Source: Bradyrhizobium lablabi (GTDB lineage Bacteria > Pseudomonadota > Alphaproteobacteria > Rhizobiales > Xanthobacteraceae). From it: 64,000 nucleotides of DNA. Position numbers and translations under genes: made by a program. Location of the stretch: assembly GCF_900141755.1 (NCBI RefSeq), contig NZ_LT670844.1:2604001-2668000 (forward strand). The letters are read 5' to 3'. Positions 16,316 to 26,500 of the stretch are shown in pieces. Position 1 is the stretch's first letter, and every line of letters starts with the position of its first letter. Under the pieces are notes generated by a model that searched no databases, was not told where the DNA came from, and saw only the letters and a program-made list of their open reading frames with translations.

Positions 16316-18022
16316 TCAATGCTTGGCACTGAACGAGCTCTGAATGGAACGGGTCAAAAATAAGACGGAACGCTCATGTGCCATTTCGTCACAGCCGAAG
16401 TACGGCTGGGCAACCGCCTCCCTGGCACCGACGCGCAATGGCAGTCGAACCTCGCCCGCCAGCACGCGCGCGCGATAGAGCGGCGAGTTCTCTGGCGGCG
16501 CGAGCTCCGGCGTCCAGCCGGTCAGCTTTTCCAGCGCGTAGGTATCCATCACGATGCCGCGCCAGCTGCGGTCGACGCGTTCCAGCGGCTCCCGGACCGC
16601 GTTGATCGACGCCCATAAGGGGCTGGTATCATCGGGTTCGCGCCCGACATAGAGCCCGGTGTGGCCTGCGATCGACGTCATGCCGGGGTCGCGAAATCCG
16701 GAAAACCGCTCGCGCTCGTTGATCTGGATCACCGGCACGCGGCCACCAAAATACCAGCGCAGCATCGAATAGGTCCGGTAGTCCGTGGTCGCGATCCAGC
16801 TCGCGCCGGTCTTCTGCAGTTGGGCCTGCGCGCGCTCCGCGACTTGGCCAAAACCCGCCTCGCCGCCGGCCGGATCGGCCCTGCCAATGAAATTAAAGGG
16901 GCTGACGACGTAATAGAGAAAGACCAGAACGACGAAGGCAATACCGGAAACCACGGCCGTGTTGGCCCAGAAGATCGTCGATCTGATCATCCATTTCGGA
17001 AAACCTTCGCGCGGCAGCATCGCGATGTTGATGGCGGCGGCGGCAAATCCGATCGGCCACATGAACATCGGCCAGGTATCGCCGACCCGCAGCGTCAGCG
17101 ATTTCCAGAAGAAATAGGCAAAGGGAACAATCACGGCGGTCGATAGCAGGATGGCAACCGCATTGCCGCGGCGATAACCGCGCCACGCCGTCAATGCGAG
17201 GCCCGACAGCACGACCGGCAGCAGGACGAATCCGACCAGGCCGAATTGCAGGCCGATGAAATCGCCGAGTGTGCGCAGCGATAGCTCATGGTTCGCGGTT
17301 GCGCGCACCAACTGGAATCGGAACGAGGCCCAGTCGTGCCCGGCATTCCAGATCAGGACCGGCAGGAACAGCGCCAGAGCGATCAGCACCGCCGCCCATG
17401 GATAGGGACTGGCGAGCCAGCGCCGGCGCCAGTGCGGCACCAGCAGGAAGGCCGCGACCGCCGGAAGCAACATCGTCGCGGTGAGCTTTGACAACAGCGA
17501 AAGCCCGGCGAATACGCCGGCGGCGAGCCACCAGCGGCCGTCGCCGCTTTCGGCGAGCCGGACCAGCGCCCATACCATCGCCACCGCGAACGGGATCAGC
17601 GCCACGTCGGGCGAGACTTTTGCCATCAAGAGCCCGTAGTAAAGTGCTGCCTCCGGCATCAAGAGCGCGAGCACGATGGCGCGAAAATCATGCGTCACGC
17701 GCCGGACGATATCGGCAAGCAATAGTTGCGTGACCAGCATCGCAACGATGCCGGCAAATCGCACGCCGAAATTGGTGTCGCCGAAGATCGCGGTGCCGAA
17801 ACGGATGAACCAGGCGATCATCGGCGGATGATCGAGGAAGGAGAGCACGTTCTCCTTCGACCAGGTCCAGTAATACGCCTCGTCGGTGCGCAGATCGATC
17901 GCGCAGGCGTAGATCACCCGCATTACCGTCATTGCGGCGATCAGCACGGCTACGGCAAGCCATTGCCGGCGGGCAAGGCTGTCGGGTTTGGCGATGGTTC
18001 TATCGGGGGCGGCAATCGTCAC
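16316..18022 (-). CDS. GT39/ArnT-like polyprenyl-phosphate glycosyltransferase
   Basis: Integral membrane glycosyltransferase of 568 residues. The first periplasmic loop carries the GT39 (protein mannosyltransferase/ArnT) signature RTDEAYYWTWSK, with the catalytic Asp-Glu at 47-48, followed by the DHPP motif at 64-67. About eleven to twelve membrane segments follow and a soluble C-terminal domain of about 150 residues. Such enzymes transfer a sugar from a polyprenyl-phosphate donor to lipid A, lipid or protein acceptors in the periplasm; acceptor unknown. The exported, Thr/Ser/Pro-rich pseudo-caspase encoded 36 bases downstream is a possible acceptor. The far N-terminus is polar and cytoplasmic. 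Confidence 0.85.
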   Translation of the reverse strand: MTIAAPDRTIAKPDSLARRQWLAVAVLIAAMTVMRVIYACAIDLRTDEAYYWTWSKENVLSFLDHPPMIAWFIRFGTAIFGDTNFGVRFAGIVAMLVTQLLLADIVRRVTHDFRAIVLALLMPEAALYYGLLMAKVSPDVALIPFAVAMVWALVRLAESGDGRWWLAAGVFAGLSLLSKLTATMLLPAVAAFLLVPHWRRRWLASPYPWAAVLIALALFLPVLIWNAGHDWASFRFQLVRATANHELSLRTLGDFIGLQFGLVGFVLLPVVLSGLALTAWRGYRRGNAVAILLSTAVIVPFAYFFWKSLTLRVGDTWPMFMWPIGFAAAAINIAMLPREGFPKWMIRSTIFWANTAVVSGIAFVVLVFLYYVVSPFNFIGRADPAGGEAGFGQVAERAQAQLQKTGASWIATTDYRTYSMLRWYFGGRVPVIQINERERFSGFRDPGMTSIAGHTGLYVGREPDDTSPLWASINAVREPLERVDRSWRGIVMDTYALEKLTGWTPELAPPENSPLYRARVLAGEVRLPLRVGAREAVAQPYFGCDEMAHERSVLFLTRSIQSSFSAKH

Positions 18023-18087
18023 GCGGCTTTCTCCCCGACTCCTCGGGGGGTGTCAATGTCGAGAAATTGCGCGGGGCTTCTTCGGTG

Positions 18088-18214
18088 CACCCCCTCTCCC
18101 GCTTCTGCGGGGGAGGGTTGGGGTGGGGGCTCTCTCCGCAACGGGACTCGCGGAGAGAGCCCCCACCCGCCTCGCTTTGCTCGGCACCCTCCCCTGCAAG
18201 AGCGGGAGAGGGAA
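18088..18214. repeat. Dispersed palindromic repeat, 'GAGAGAGCCCCCACCC' family
   Basis: Central palindrome GGGTGGGGGCTCTCTCCGC against GCGGAGAGAGCCCCCACCC, flanked by CCCTCTCCCGC and GCGGGAGAGGG arms. Same family as 1234-1364 but with the order of inner and outer arms exchanged. It fills the divergent gap between the glycosyltransferase and the cyclase genes. Confidence 0.8.
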
Positions 18215-18318
18215 GGCCGTCTCGGCGTTCGCCAGGGACGACGCCGAGAAGGTGGCCACTGATGGAATTAAACTCTACTATCGTCGATCTATTGCAGATG
18301 GGCTTTTGATTGAGTCAC

Positions 18319-20052
18319 ATGACCGCGTTCAAGGAAAACATCAAAAAACTCACCCTCGGCATCGGTGTCCGGCAGGTCCGTTTGGCTTGCGGGCTCGTGC
18401 TGTTTGCCTATCTGGTCAGCCATTTCGTCAACCACGCGCTCGGCAATATCTCGATGGAGGCGCTGGCCACCGGCGTCTATTACCACGTCCTGTTCTGGCG
18501 GTTTCCTCCGGTGGCGATCATGTTCTACGGCGCGGCGCTGGTGCACACCGGCCTCGGGATCTGGGCGCTCTACCAGCGCCGGGAATTTCGCTGGAAGGCG
18601 ATGGAGCCGCTGCAGCTCGTGCTCGGCTTGAGCATCCCCATGCTGATCATCTCCCACATCGTCGGCGTGCGGCTCGGCCAGTCTCTGTTCGATCATGAAA
18701 AACTCTATCCGCAGGAGCTTTACGCGTTCTGGGTCGCGCGTACCTACCGGATCTGGCTGATGACCACGGTCCTCATCATCGCCTGGATACATGGCTGCAT
18801 CGGTCTTTATTTCTGGCTTCGCATGAAGGCGTTCTTCAAGCGCGCGGCGCCGTTTCTGCTGGCCGCCGCGGTGCTGATTCCGACACTTGCCTTATTGGGC
18901 TTTTATCAGGGCGGACGCAGCGTCGTTGCCGACAGCGACGATCCGGACTGGCGGATCATCAATCTTTCGCGGCAAAAGGTCGGGACCACAGCCCAGCAGG
19001 CCGTGCTCGATAAGATCACCGACAATCTGCTGATCGGGTACCTCGCTCTGGTGGGCTTTGTCCTGTTGGCAAGAGGCGTGCGTTCGCTGAACGAGCGCCG
19101 CGCCGGCATGATCAGCCTGTCATATGGCAATGGCCGGACGGTTCGGGTGCCCAAGGGGCTCAGCGTGCTCGAGGCAAGCCTGCGCTATCATGTGCCGCAT
19201 GCCAGCGTCTGCGGCGGCCGCGCCCGCTGCTCGACCTGCCGCATTCGCGTGATCGGCGATTCCAGCTCGCTGCCGCAGCCGTCGCCGCGCGAGGCGTTCG
19301 TGCTCAACCGCGTCGGCGCTACCGACCCGTCGGTGCGCCTCGCCTGCCAGCTCAGGCCGGAGGCCGATCTCTCCTTCTTCCAGCTCTTCATGCCGCAGGT
19401 AATATCGGCGAATTCGCCCGGCTCGCATCCACAGCGGATCGGCCAGGAGCGCTATCTGGTCAGCATGTTCGTGGACATGCGCGGCTCGACCCGGCTCGCC
19501 GAAAACCAATTGCCGTTCGATACCGTCTTCATCGTCAACCGCTTTCTCGGCGCAGTGTCGAAGGCTGTGATCGAATGCGGCGGCCAGCCGAACCAATTCG
19601 TTGGTGACGGGCTATTGGCGCTGTTCGGGCTTGTGGCCGACCCGCGCACCGCCTGTCGCCAGGCGCTGAAGGCGGCGGCGATGATTGCCGTCAATATCGA
19701 CGAGCTCAATCAATTCCTGAGCCACGACCTGCGCGAGCCGATCCGCTTCGGCATCGGCATTCACGGCGGCGAAGTGATCATCGGCGACATCGGCTACCGC
19801 GACCACATGGTGTTCACCGCGCTCGGCGACGCCGTCAATGTCGCAGCAAGGCTGCAGGACATGACCAAGAGTCTTTCCTGCGAAGCGATCGTCTCGGAAG
19901 AGATTTTTATCACTGCAGGTTTGTCGGCCGATTTGTTGCCGCAGCAGCAAGTCGAGATTCGCGGACGCAGCGAGCCGATGATCGTGCGCTCGATCGCCGA
20001 CACCAGGACATTGTCGGCGTTGGTTAACGATGTGGAAAGCGCCGCGGCCTAG
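18319..20052 (+). CDS. Membrane-anchored [2Fe-2S] class III adenylate cyclase
   Basis: Three-module protein of 577 residues. Residues 1-260 are a membrane region with about six segments and paired His residues (FAYLVSHFVNHALG, ALVHTG), similar to the cytochrome-b anchors of succinate dehydrogenase. Then comes a plant-type ferredoxin domain with C298, C304, C307 and C343. The cyclase domain has both metal Asp residues (D386 in FVDMRGST, D430 in VGDGLLALFG) and the transition-state Asn/Arg in GDAVNVAARLQD. The usual adenine-selecting Lys position is Gln426 (NQFVGD). It likely makes cAMP under redox control. A TTG at 18310 could extend it by three residues. Confidence 0.9.
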   Translation: MTAFKENIKKLTLGIGVRQVRLACGLVLFAYLVSHFVNHALGNISMEALATGVYYHVLFWRFPPVAIMFYGAALVHTGLGIWALYQRREFRWKAMEPLQLVLGLSIPMLIISHIVGVRLGQSLFDHEKLYPQELYAFWVARTYRIWLMTTVLIIAWIHGCIGLYFWLRMKAFFKRAAPFLLAAAVLIPTLALLGFYQGGRSVVADSDDPDWRIINLSRQKVGTTAQQAVLDKITDNLLIGYLALVGFVLLARGVRSLNERRAGMISLSYGNGRTVRVPKGLSVLEASLRYHVPHASVCGGRARCSTCRIRVIGDSSSLPQPSPREAFVLNRVGATDPSVRLACQLRPEADLSFFQLFMPQVISANSPGSHPQRIGQERYLVSMFVDMRGSTRLAENQLPFDTVFIVNRFLGAVSKAVIECGGQPNQFVGDGLLALFGLVADPRTACRQALKAAAMIAVNIDELNQFLSHDLREPIRFGIGIHGGEVIIGDIGYRDHMVFTALGDAVNVAARLQDMTKSLSCEAIVSEEIFITAGLSADLLPQQQVEIRGRSEPMIVRSIADTRTLSALVNDVESAAA

Positions 20053-20150
20053 AGCATGATCCGGAAAAGTGGGAACCGATTTTGCGAACAGATCATGCTC
20101 AAAAAAAGATGAGATCATGATCCGATTCAATTTAAGCGGATCATGATCTC
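20053..20150. repeat. Two tandem palindromes after the cyclase gene
   Basis: The first is GAGCATGATC (20053) paired with GATCATGCTC (ending about 20100), starting one base after the cyclase stop. The second has perfect 14-base arms GAGATCATGATCCG (20111-20124) and CGGATCATGATCTC (20137-20150). Both could form strong hairpins; the A-run between them suggests that at least the first may terminate transcription. The TAGAGCATGAT core also occurs at 1979. Confidence 0.75.
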
Positions 20151-20322
20151 GCGCAGCGTTGCTGCATCCGACACATTCCACACCTGAACAAGTATTCAGA
20201 AAATTGTCCTCGAACCGAATGCAATTTTCTCGAACCCCGTTCTGCGAGGGTGCGACTGATGGGCGATGGGTAACACTGAAACTGGCAACCCGCGCCAAGG
20301 CGCACATGAAAGGAAATCGACT

Positions 20323-20604
20323 ATGTTACGCAAGCTCACTCTTGGAATTGTTGCCGCAGCTACGCTTGGCGCGATGGCGCTGGCTCCCACTGCCGCTTCC
20401 GCAGGCGGCGGCGGAGGTGGCTTCAAAGGATGTTGCGGCGGATGGAACGGCGGCGGCTGGGGCTATCATCATCACCACTGGGGCCACGGCATCGGCATCG
20501 GCTTCGTCGGCGGCGGCTACGGCGACGACGATTGCTATGTGACGCGCCCGGTGCTGACGCAGTTCGGCTATCGCCTGCGCACCGTGAACGTCTGCGGTTA
20601 TTGA
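20323..20604 (+). CDS. Small exported Gly/His-rich protein
   Basis: Unrecognised 93-residue protein with a clean signal peptide (MLRKLTLGIVAAATLGAMAL, cleavage near ASA-GG). The mature part has GGGGGGFKGCCGGWNGGG, a His cluster (YHHHHWGH) that might bind metal, a glycine-rich stretch and a C-terminal CYVTRPVLTQFGYRLRTVN segment with two more Cys. The same C-terminal style (R-x-V-x-V-C) is seen in the small protein at 12478-12765. ATG at 20323 has GAAAGGA 8 bases upstream. An intrinsic terminator follows at 20635. Confidence 0.82.
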   Translation: MLRKLTLGIVAAATLGAMALAPTAASAGGGGGGFKGCCGGWNGGGWGYHHHHWGHGIGIGFVGGGYGDDDCYVTRPVLTQFGYRLRTVNVCGY

Positions 20605-20634
20605 TCGAACGTCGAGTTCTTTCAATTCGAGACG

Positions 20635-20660
20635 CCCCGGCCGTCAACGAGCGGCCGGGG
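20635..20660 (+). terminator. Intrinsic terminator
   Basis: Perfect 9-bp stem CCCCGGCCG / CGGCCGGGG with an 8-base loop (TCAACGAG), followed by TTTGCTGTGTT. It ends the small exported-protein transcript. Confidence 0.82.
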
Positions 20661-20689
20661 TTTGCTGTGTTCATCTGGAATGCCGGTGA

Positions 20690-20839
20690 CACCGAGCCGA
20701 TGGAATCTGGCCGGACACCTGCGAAATACAAGAAGGATTTTGGCAGGCCGAATTGACCAAGATGATAAAACTCTATGGCGCGCCGATCGACGAGATGGAT
20801 ATTCCAAAGATCGTCGAATATCTCGCCGCGACGTATTAA
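20690..20839 (+). pseudogene. Relic of a SorB-like c-type cytochrome C-terminus
   Basis: Between an in-frame TGA (20687-20689) and a TAA ending at 20839 the + strand reads HRADGIWPDTCEI and then GFWQAELTKMIKLYGAPIDE followed by MDIPKIVEYLAATY. That second half looks like the end of the cytochrome c subunit of sulfite dehydrogenases (SorB), where the same helix follows the heme domain. No start codon, signal peptide or CxxCH heme motif remains. I read it as the 3' remnant of a deleted gene. Family assignment is from memory and moderately sure. Confidence 0.55.
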
Positions 20840-21020
20840 GGCCGCGCGGCCATCGCGCAGACGATCACTGTTTCGTGCGCGTAACCAAGTGTTAGGTATC
20901 GCCGCGCATCCAAGTGTTCCATTCACGTAAAGTCGATTGGGATCGGGTGCGCGTCTGCGCTACGATTCCCGACCATACGAATCATCGATTTCGAAAAAGC
21001 TACGGCACCGGGCCGCATCC

Positions 21021-22274
21021 ATGGATATCAAAGCTATTCTCGCCGCGCGCGGTCGCGATCCGCGGCTCTATCTTTTTCTGGGGCTGGCGAACTGGTTCAT
21101 CTTCGTCGATCACATTCCCCACAATGTCGTGAACCTGTTCACGATCCGGAATTTTGGATTCAGCGGCGCCGCGGAGATCTTCATCTTCATCGCCGGCTAT
21201 GCGATGTCGATCGTCTACGCACGGATCATGATGGAACGCGGCTTCATTGTCGGTGGGACCCGGCTGTTCAAACGCGTCGGGCACCTCTATGCCGCCTACA
21301 TCGTGCTGTTCGTGATTTACGTCGTGACCATCACCCACGTCGCCGCACAATATGCCGCGCCCGACATCATCACCGAATTCAATGTCACCGGCCTGGTCGA
21401 TCATCCGGTCCGGACCTTGATCCACGGGTTGTTCCTGGAATCCAAGCCGCTCAACCTCGACGTCCTGCAGCTATATATCATCTTGATGGCGTGCCTCCCC
21501 CCGGTGCTTGGGATGATGCTGCTTTGGCCCGACCTGACGCTGGCCGCGTCGATAGCGCTCTATCTCGCCGCAAGGACGTTCGATTGGAATCTGCCGTCGT
21601 TTCCCGATGGCAACTGGTCCTTCAACCCGTTCTGCTGGCAATTGCTGTTCGTGCTGGGCAGCTGGCTCGCGCTCGGCGGGCTGGAAAAATGCCGCGCTAT
21701 TCTCAAGTGGCCGACCCTGCTTTATCTCGGGATTGCTTACCTCACCTTTGCCTTCGTGATGACAATGGCGGGGCGATTTCCGGAATTCGGCAGCATGTTG
21801 CCGGCGTGGCTCGTCGACGCGTTCAATCCCAGTGACAAGACCAATCTCGCCCCCTATCGGCTTTTGCATTTTATCGTGCTCGCGTTCATCGTGACGCGAT
21901 TGGTGGCGAAGGACTGGGTTGGGCTGCAATGGAAAATCCTCGCGCCCATCATCAAATGCGGCGAAGAGTCGCTCGCGGTATTTTGCGCCGGCGTGTTCCT
22001 GTCGTTTGTCGGCCATTTGGCGCTGACGATAAGTTCGGACTCCGTGCCGGCGCAGATTTTGGTCAGCGCGGCGGGCATCGCGATCATGACGCTGATCGCC
22101 TATTACATCTCATGGTCGAAGCGGCAGGACGAGCCGTCCGAAGTCCGGCGCCGCGTGGCATCAAACGATGCCGATGACGAAACCGCGACGACAAATTCGA
22201 TCGCAGGTCCGCCTCTCGCGGGCCCGCAATCGGAGCCCGGGACGGCCCGTGCTCGCGACCTGGTAAAATTGTAA
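21021..22274 (+). CDS. OpgC-like membrane protein (glucan-modifying acyltransferase family)
   Basis: Integral membrane protein of 417 residues of the OpgC family, with about ten membrane segments. The N-terminus ([40 protein letters not shown]) carries the conserved F(V)DH residues of the family. OpgC proteins add succinyl groups to periplasmic glucans; rhizobia have several paralogues of uncertain substrate. The frame extends upstream to 20937, but the ATG at 21021 gives the conserved start. The last 50 residues are hydrophilic. A hairpin follows the stop at 22286. Confidence 0.82.
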   Translation: MDIKAILAARGRDPRLYLFLGLANWFIFVDHIPHNVVNLFTIRNFGFSGAAEIFIFIAGYAMSIVYARIMMERGFIVGGTRLFKRVGHLYAAYIVLFVIYVVTITHVAAQYAAPDIITEFNVTGLVDHPVRTLIHGLFLESKPLNLDVLQLYIILMACLPPVLGMMLLWPDLTLAASIALYLAARTFDWNLPSFPDGNWSFNPFCWQLLFVLGSWLALGGLEKCRAILKWPTLLYLGIAYLTFAFVMTMAGRFPEFGSMLPAWLVDAFNPSDKTNLAPYRLLHFIVLAFIVTRLVAKDWVGLQWKILAPIIKCGEESLAVFCAGVFLSFVGHLALTISSDSVPAQILVSAAGIAIMTLIAYYISWSKRQDEPSEVRRRVASNDADDETATTNSIAGPPLAGPQSEPGTARARDLVKL

Positions 22275-22285
22275 TTGGCCGGCTT

Positions 22286-22310
22286 GCCTTTGTTTCGCCG
22301 CAACAAAGGC
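22286..22310 (+). terminator. Possible terminator hairpin after the OpgC-like gene
   Basis: Perfect 9-bp arms GCCTTTGTT and AACAAAGGC with a 7-base loop, 12 bases after the stop codon. No T-run follows, so termination efficiency is uncertain. Confidence 0.5.
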
Positions 22311-22488
22311 GCGCGAAGGCGGCAAAAATGGCAAATGCCCCGCGAAAAGATGGTTTTCCCCTGAAATCGATGTGTCGTTTGCGCTATCATGCCCCGCACA
22401 TACCGCGTATCGTGCGCGCGTCGGGCATGGCCGGTTTGCGGGGACCAGCAGTTCGCTATTGTTTTTTTGCGCCCGCGGAGACGACGTG

Positions 22489-22689
22489 ATGGCTAAAGGT
22501 ACTGTGAAGTGGTTCAACGCGACCAAGGGTTTTGGATTCATCCAGCCCTCCACTGGCGGCAAGGACGTTTTTGTTCATATTTCTGCGGTTGAGAAGGCGG
22601 GTCTTTCCACGCTCAACGAAGGACAGACGGTCGAATACGAAGAAGTTGCCAATCGCGGCAAGACCTCGGCCGAAAACCTCAAGGTTTGA
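22489..22689 (+). CDS. cspA: Cold-shock protein (CspA family)
   Basis: Single cold-shock domain of 66 residues binding single-stranded RNA/DNA. Both RNP motifs are intact: RNP1 KGFGFI and RNP2 VFVHI, inside [18 protein letters not shown]. The frame is open further upstream, but ATG 22489 is the family start. About 180 bases of untranslated leader precede it, typical of cold-shock genes whose mRNA leader folds with temperature; just upstream is a T-run (GTTTTTTTGC). Monocistronic by position. Confidence 0.95.
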   Translation: MAKGTVKWFNATKGFGFIQPSTGGKDVFVHISAVEKAGLSTLNEGQTVEYEEVANRGKTSAENLKV

Positions 22690-22817
22690 CGCCAGGCGCG
22701 CGGGCTGTGACAGCGCCCTCTCGGAGATAATCCGGGAGTGCGGCTTTCAGGAAATCTCAGACATTGCGAACGTTCGGCGGGGCGGGCACCGCTTCCGCGC
22801 GCGTTGCGTAAAGCCGA

Positions 22818-23489
22818 TCAGTCTTCCGTGACCCATCGTTCGACGGTCATGACATCGGGCGGCTCCGAATAGCCGCGCGGCCACATGTCGACGACCCACT
22901 CGACCTTGGTGGCGCGGTCGACCAGCACCGCGGTGTTGTGTGGCGTCTGGAACACCAGCGCGTTGCCGCGATAATGCGGGTCGCCCACCACATGATATTT
23001 GAAGAGACCCCATTCCTGCAGCACCAACAGCAGGCTGGTGGTGTTGCGGGTGGTGTCCCAGCAATCGTAATTGTGCTTGTCGTCGAAGGCGCGGATGTCC
23101 GCCTTGGCGACGCGCTTCTCGGTTCCGATCACCGGCCCCATGCGGCGATCGAACCAGATCACGGCTTTTTGCACCGCCGCGCGCTCCGCCGCCGCCGATG
23201 CTTTGCCGGCGGCGAGGATTTTTGTCAGGGCCGCGCGGTCGCCGGGCTTGAAATCGAGGATCTCGCGGCGCCGGCAGACGAAGCCGTAGCAGACCGTCAT
23301 GCGCTGCGCCGAGGGCGGGAAAATCGACACCGTCGAGTACAGCGCCGCCTGCGGCGCGCTCAATTCGGCCGCGAGAGCCGGCACGGCCCCTCCGATCGAG
23401 GCTAGTCCGATCAAGCTCACGGCAGACGCGCAAACCGTCAGGGCACTCGCTCTGCCAGATCGTTCCCGCCTGCCCTTAAGCCGCATCCG
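22818..23489 (-). CDS. Exported protein, possible cysteine-protease/transglutaminase-like
   Basis: Not firmly recognised; 223 residues from the ATG at 23489 (a TTG at 23522 would add 11). The N-terminus is a basic region and signal peptide (TVCASAVSLIGLASIGGAVP, cleavage near ALA-AE). A Cys pair follows (TVCYGFVCRRRE). The C-terminal part reads NYDCWDTTRNTTSLLLVLQE, then TPHNTAVLVDR, then EWVVDMWPRG. The order Cys143, His184, Asp201, with the Cys starting a helix and the His on a strand, matches the spacing idea of bacterial transglutaminase-like cysteine proteinases; this is inference only. Divergent from putA. Confidence 0.7.
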   Translation of the reverse strand, partial: RMRLKGRRERSGRASALTVCASAVSLIGLASIGGAVPALAAELSAPQAALYSTVSIFPPSAQRMTVCYGFVCRRREILDFKPGDRAALTKILAAGKASAAAERAAVQKAVIWFDRRMGPVIGTEKRVAKADIRAFDDKHNYDCWDTTRNTTSLLLVLQEWGLFKYHVVGDPHYRGNALVFQTPHNTAVLVDRATKVEWVVDMWPRGYSEPPDVMTVERWVTED

Positions 23490-23593
23490 TCGTCGCACTT
23501 CCCAGCCAAAAAAACCCGGCAAAAGCTATCGCAGCGGTTTCGCGATGCCAAGACCGGTTGCATGATAGGCTCGCGGAAAACCTGAAGTGTGTC

Positions 23594-26500
23594 ATGAATG
23601 CCGATTCCTCAACCTATCCGCCATTTGCGGCGCCTTACGCGCCGGACGACGGCGTCATCGCGGCCCGGCTGCTTGCCGCAGCGCGGCTAACGGCGGAACA
23701 GGACGGGCGGATCGACCGCACCGCGACCCGCCTGATCGAGGCGATCCGCGCCAATGACGACCGCCTCGGCGGCGTCGAGGACATGCTGCGCGAATTCGCG
23801 CTCTCGACCAAAGAGGGCCTGGCGCTGATGGTGCTCGCCGAAGCCCTGTTGCGGGTGCCGGATGCGCGCACCGCCGACCAGTTCATCGAGGACAGGCTCG
23901 GCCAAGGCGATTTCGTGCACCACGAAACCAAGTCCAGCGCCTTCCTGGTCAATGCGTCTGCCTGGGCGCTCGGCATGTCGGCGCGGGTCATTCAACCCGG
24001 CGAGACGCCGGAAGGAACCATCGGGCGGCTGGCAAAACGGCTCGGCGTTCCCGCCGTGCGCGCCGCGACGCGGCAGGCGATGCGGCTGATGGGCAGCCAT
24101 TTTGTGCTGGGCGAGACGATCGAGGCGGCGCTGGCGCGCGCCGAACCGGATTCGGAGGGTCACGCGCGCTATTCCTTCGACATGCTCGGCGAAGGCGCGC
24201 GCACTGCGGCGGACGCGGAACGCTATTTCGATTCCTACGCCCGTGCGATCGAAGCCATCGGCCGCACCGCCGACGACCGGCCGTTGCCCGATCGTCCCGG
24301 CATCTCGGTAAAACTCTCGGCGCTCCATCCGCGCTTCGAACCATCAAGCCGCGGGCGGGTGATGCGTGAGCTGGTGCCGCGGCTGATCGAGCTGGCGCAG
24401 CGCGCCAAAGTTTTCGATTTAAATTTCACGGTTGATGCCGAGGAAGCCGACCGGCTCGAACTATCGCTTGCGGTGATCACGGCGGCGTTCAGCGACGCAT
24501 CTCTTGCGGGCTGGGACGGCTTTGGGCTTGCGATCCAGGCCTACCAGAAACGCGCGAATGACGTGATCGGCACCATCGACGAACTGGCGCGGGCGCACAA
24601 CCGGCGGATGATGGTACGGCTCGTCAAGGGCGCCTATTGGGACACCGAGATCAAGCGCGCGCAGGAGCGCGGGCTCGACGACTATCCCGTCTTCACCCGC
24701 AAGGCGATGACGGATTTGAACTATGTCGCCAGCGCACAGCGTATGCTGGCGCTGCGGCCGCGGATTTTCCCGCAATTCGCAACCCACAACGCGCTGACAG
24801 TCGCGACCGTGCTCGAACTTGTCGATGACAAAGGCGGTTTCGAGTTTCAGCGCCTGCACGGCATGGGCGAAGCGCTGTACGCGCAACTGAGCGATGATTT
24901 TCCGGCGCTGGCGTACCGGACCTATGCGCCGGTCGGCAGCCACCGTGATCTGTTGGCCTATCTGGTGCGGCGTCTGCTGGAAAACGGCGCCAACTCGTCA
25001 TTCGTGGCGATCGCCGCCGACGATACGGTTCCCGTCGCGACGCTGCTGCGGCGCCCGACCGATATCGTCTGTACGCCCGACAACGCGCGGCATCCCAACA
25101 TCCGACTTCCCCGCGATCTCTATCAGCCGCAGCGCCAGAACTCGCGCGGCATCGAATTCGGCGAGCGCGCCGCGCTGGATGGATTGATCTCGGCGGTCGC
25201 GGCGCAAACCGGGTCCGTTATGGCTGCGCCTCTCATCGACGGCAAAACTGGAACCGGCGCGCCGCGGCCGGTCGCGAGCCCGATCGATCCGGCAATTTCG
25301 GTCGGGACCGTCGTCGATGCGACACCGGAGCAAGCGAATGACGCCGTCGCCGCCGCGCGCAAGGGATTTGCATCCTGGAGCCGAACGCCCGCCGAGACGC
25401 GCGCAAGAATCCTGGAGCGAACCGCGGAACTATTGGAGGAGAACGCAGCGCATTTCATCGCGCTGTTGCAACGCGAGGGCGGAAAGACACTCGACGACGC
25501 GCTGTCCGAAGTCCGCGAGGCGGCCGATTTCTGCCGTTACTACGCCGCTGAGGGCAAAAGATTGTTCGGCGCGGGCGACGCCATGCCGGGGCCGACCGGC
25601 GAGAGCAATGTCTTATTGCTGCGCGGCCGTGGCGCCTTCGTCGCTATCTCGCCGTGGAATTTTCCACTGGCGATTTTTACCGGGCAAATCACCGCAGCAC
25701 TGATGGCCGGCAATACGGTGGTCGCAAAACCCGCCGAACAGACGCCGCTGATCGCGGCCGAGGCGATACGGTTGCTGCACGAAGCCGGCGTGCCCACTTC
25801 AGTGCTGCATCTTGTGCCCGGCGACGGCACGATCGGCGCGGCGCTGACGGCGCATCCCGATATCGCCGGTGTCGTCTTCACCGGTTCGACCGAGGTGGCG
25901 CGGTCGATCAATCGCACGCTCGCCGCCAAGGACGGCCCGATCGTGCCGCTGATCGCGGAAACCGGCGGCATCAATGCCATGATCGTGGATGCGACCGCGC
26001 TGCCCGAGCAGGTCGCCGACGACGTCGTGACGTCGGCGTTTCGCTCCGCCGGCCAGCGCTGCTCGGCCTTGCGGTTATTGTTCGTCCAGGACGACGTCGC
26101 CGACCGCATGATCGAAATGATCGCGGGCGCAGCTAGCGAACTTGCGCTCGGCGATCCGCGCGAACTCGCCACGCATATCGGGCCGGTGATCGACACCGAG
26201 GCAAAACAGCGACTGGAAAGCCATATCGCGCGCATGAAACGCGAGGCCCGCGTGCATTTCGAAGGGATCGCGCCGCCGGGCCATTACGTCGCGCCGCACA
26301 TCTTCGAATTGGCCGACGCGGGGCAACTGACCGAGGAAGTGTTTGGGCCGATCCTGCATGTGGTGCGCTACCGCGCCGAAAATCTCGACCGCGTGCTGCA
26401 ATCCATCGAGCGCACCGGCTACGGGCTGACGCTCGGCATTCACTCCCGCATCGACGACACCATCGAGGGCGTGATCGATCACCTCTCGGTCGGCAACGTC

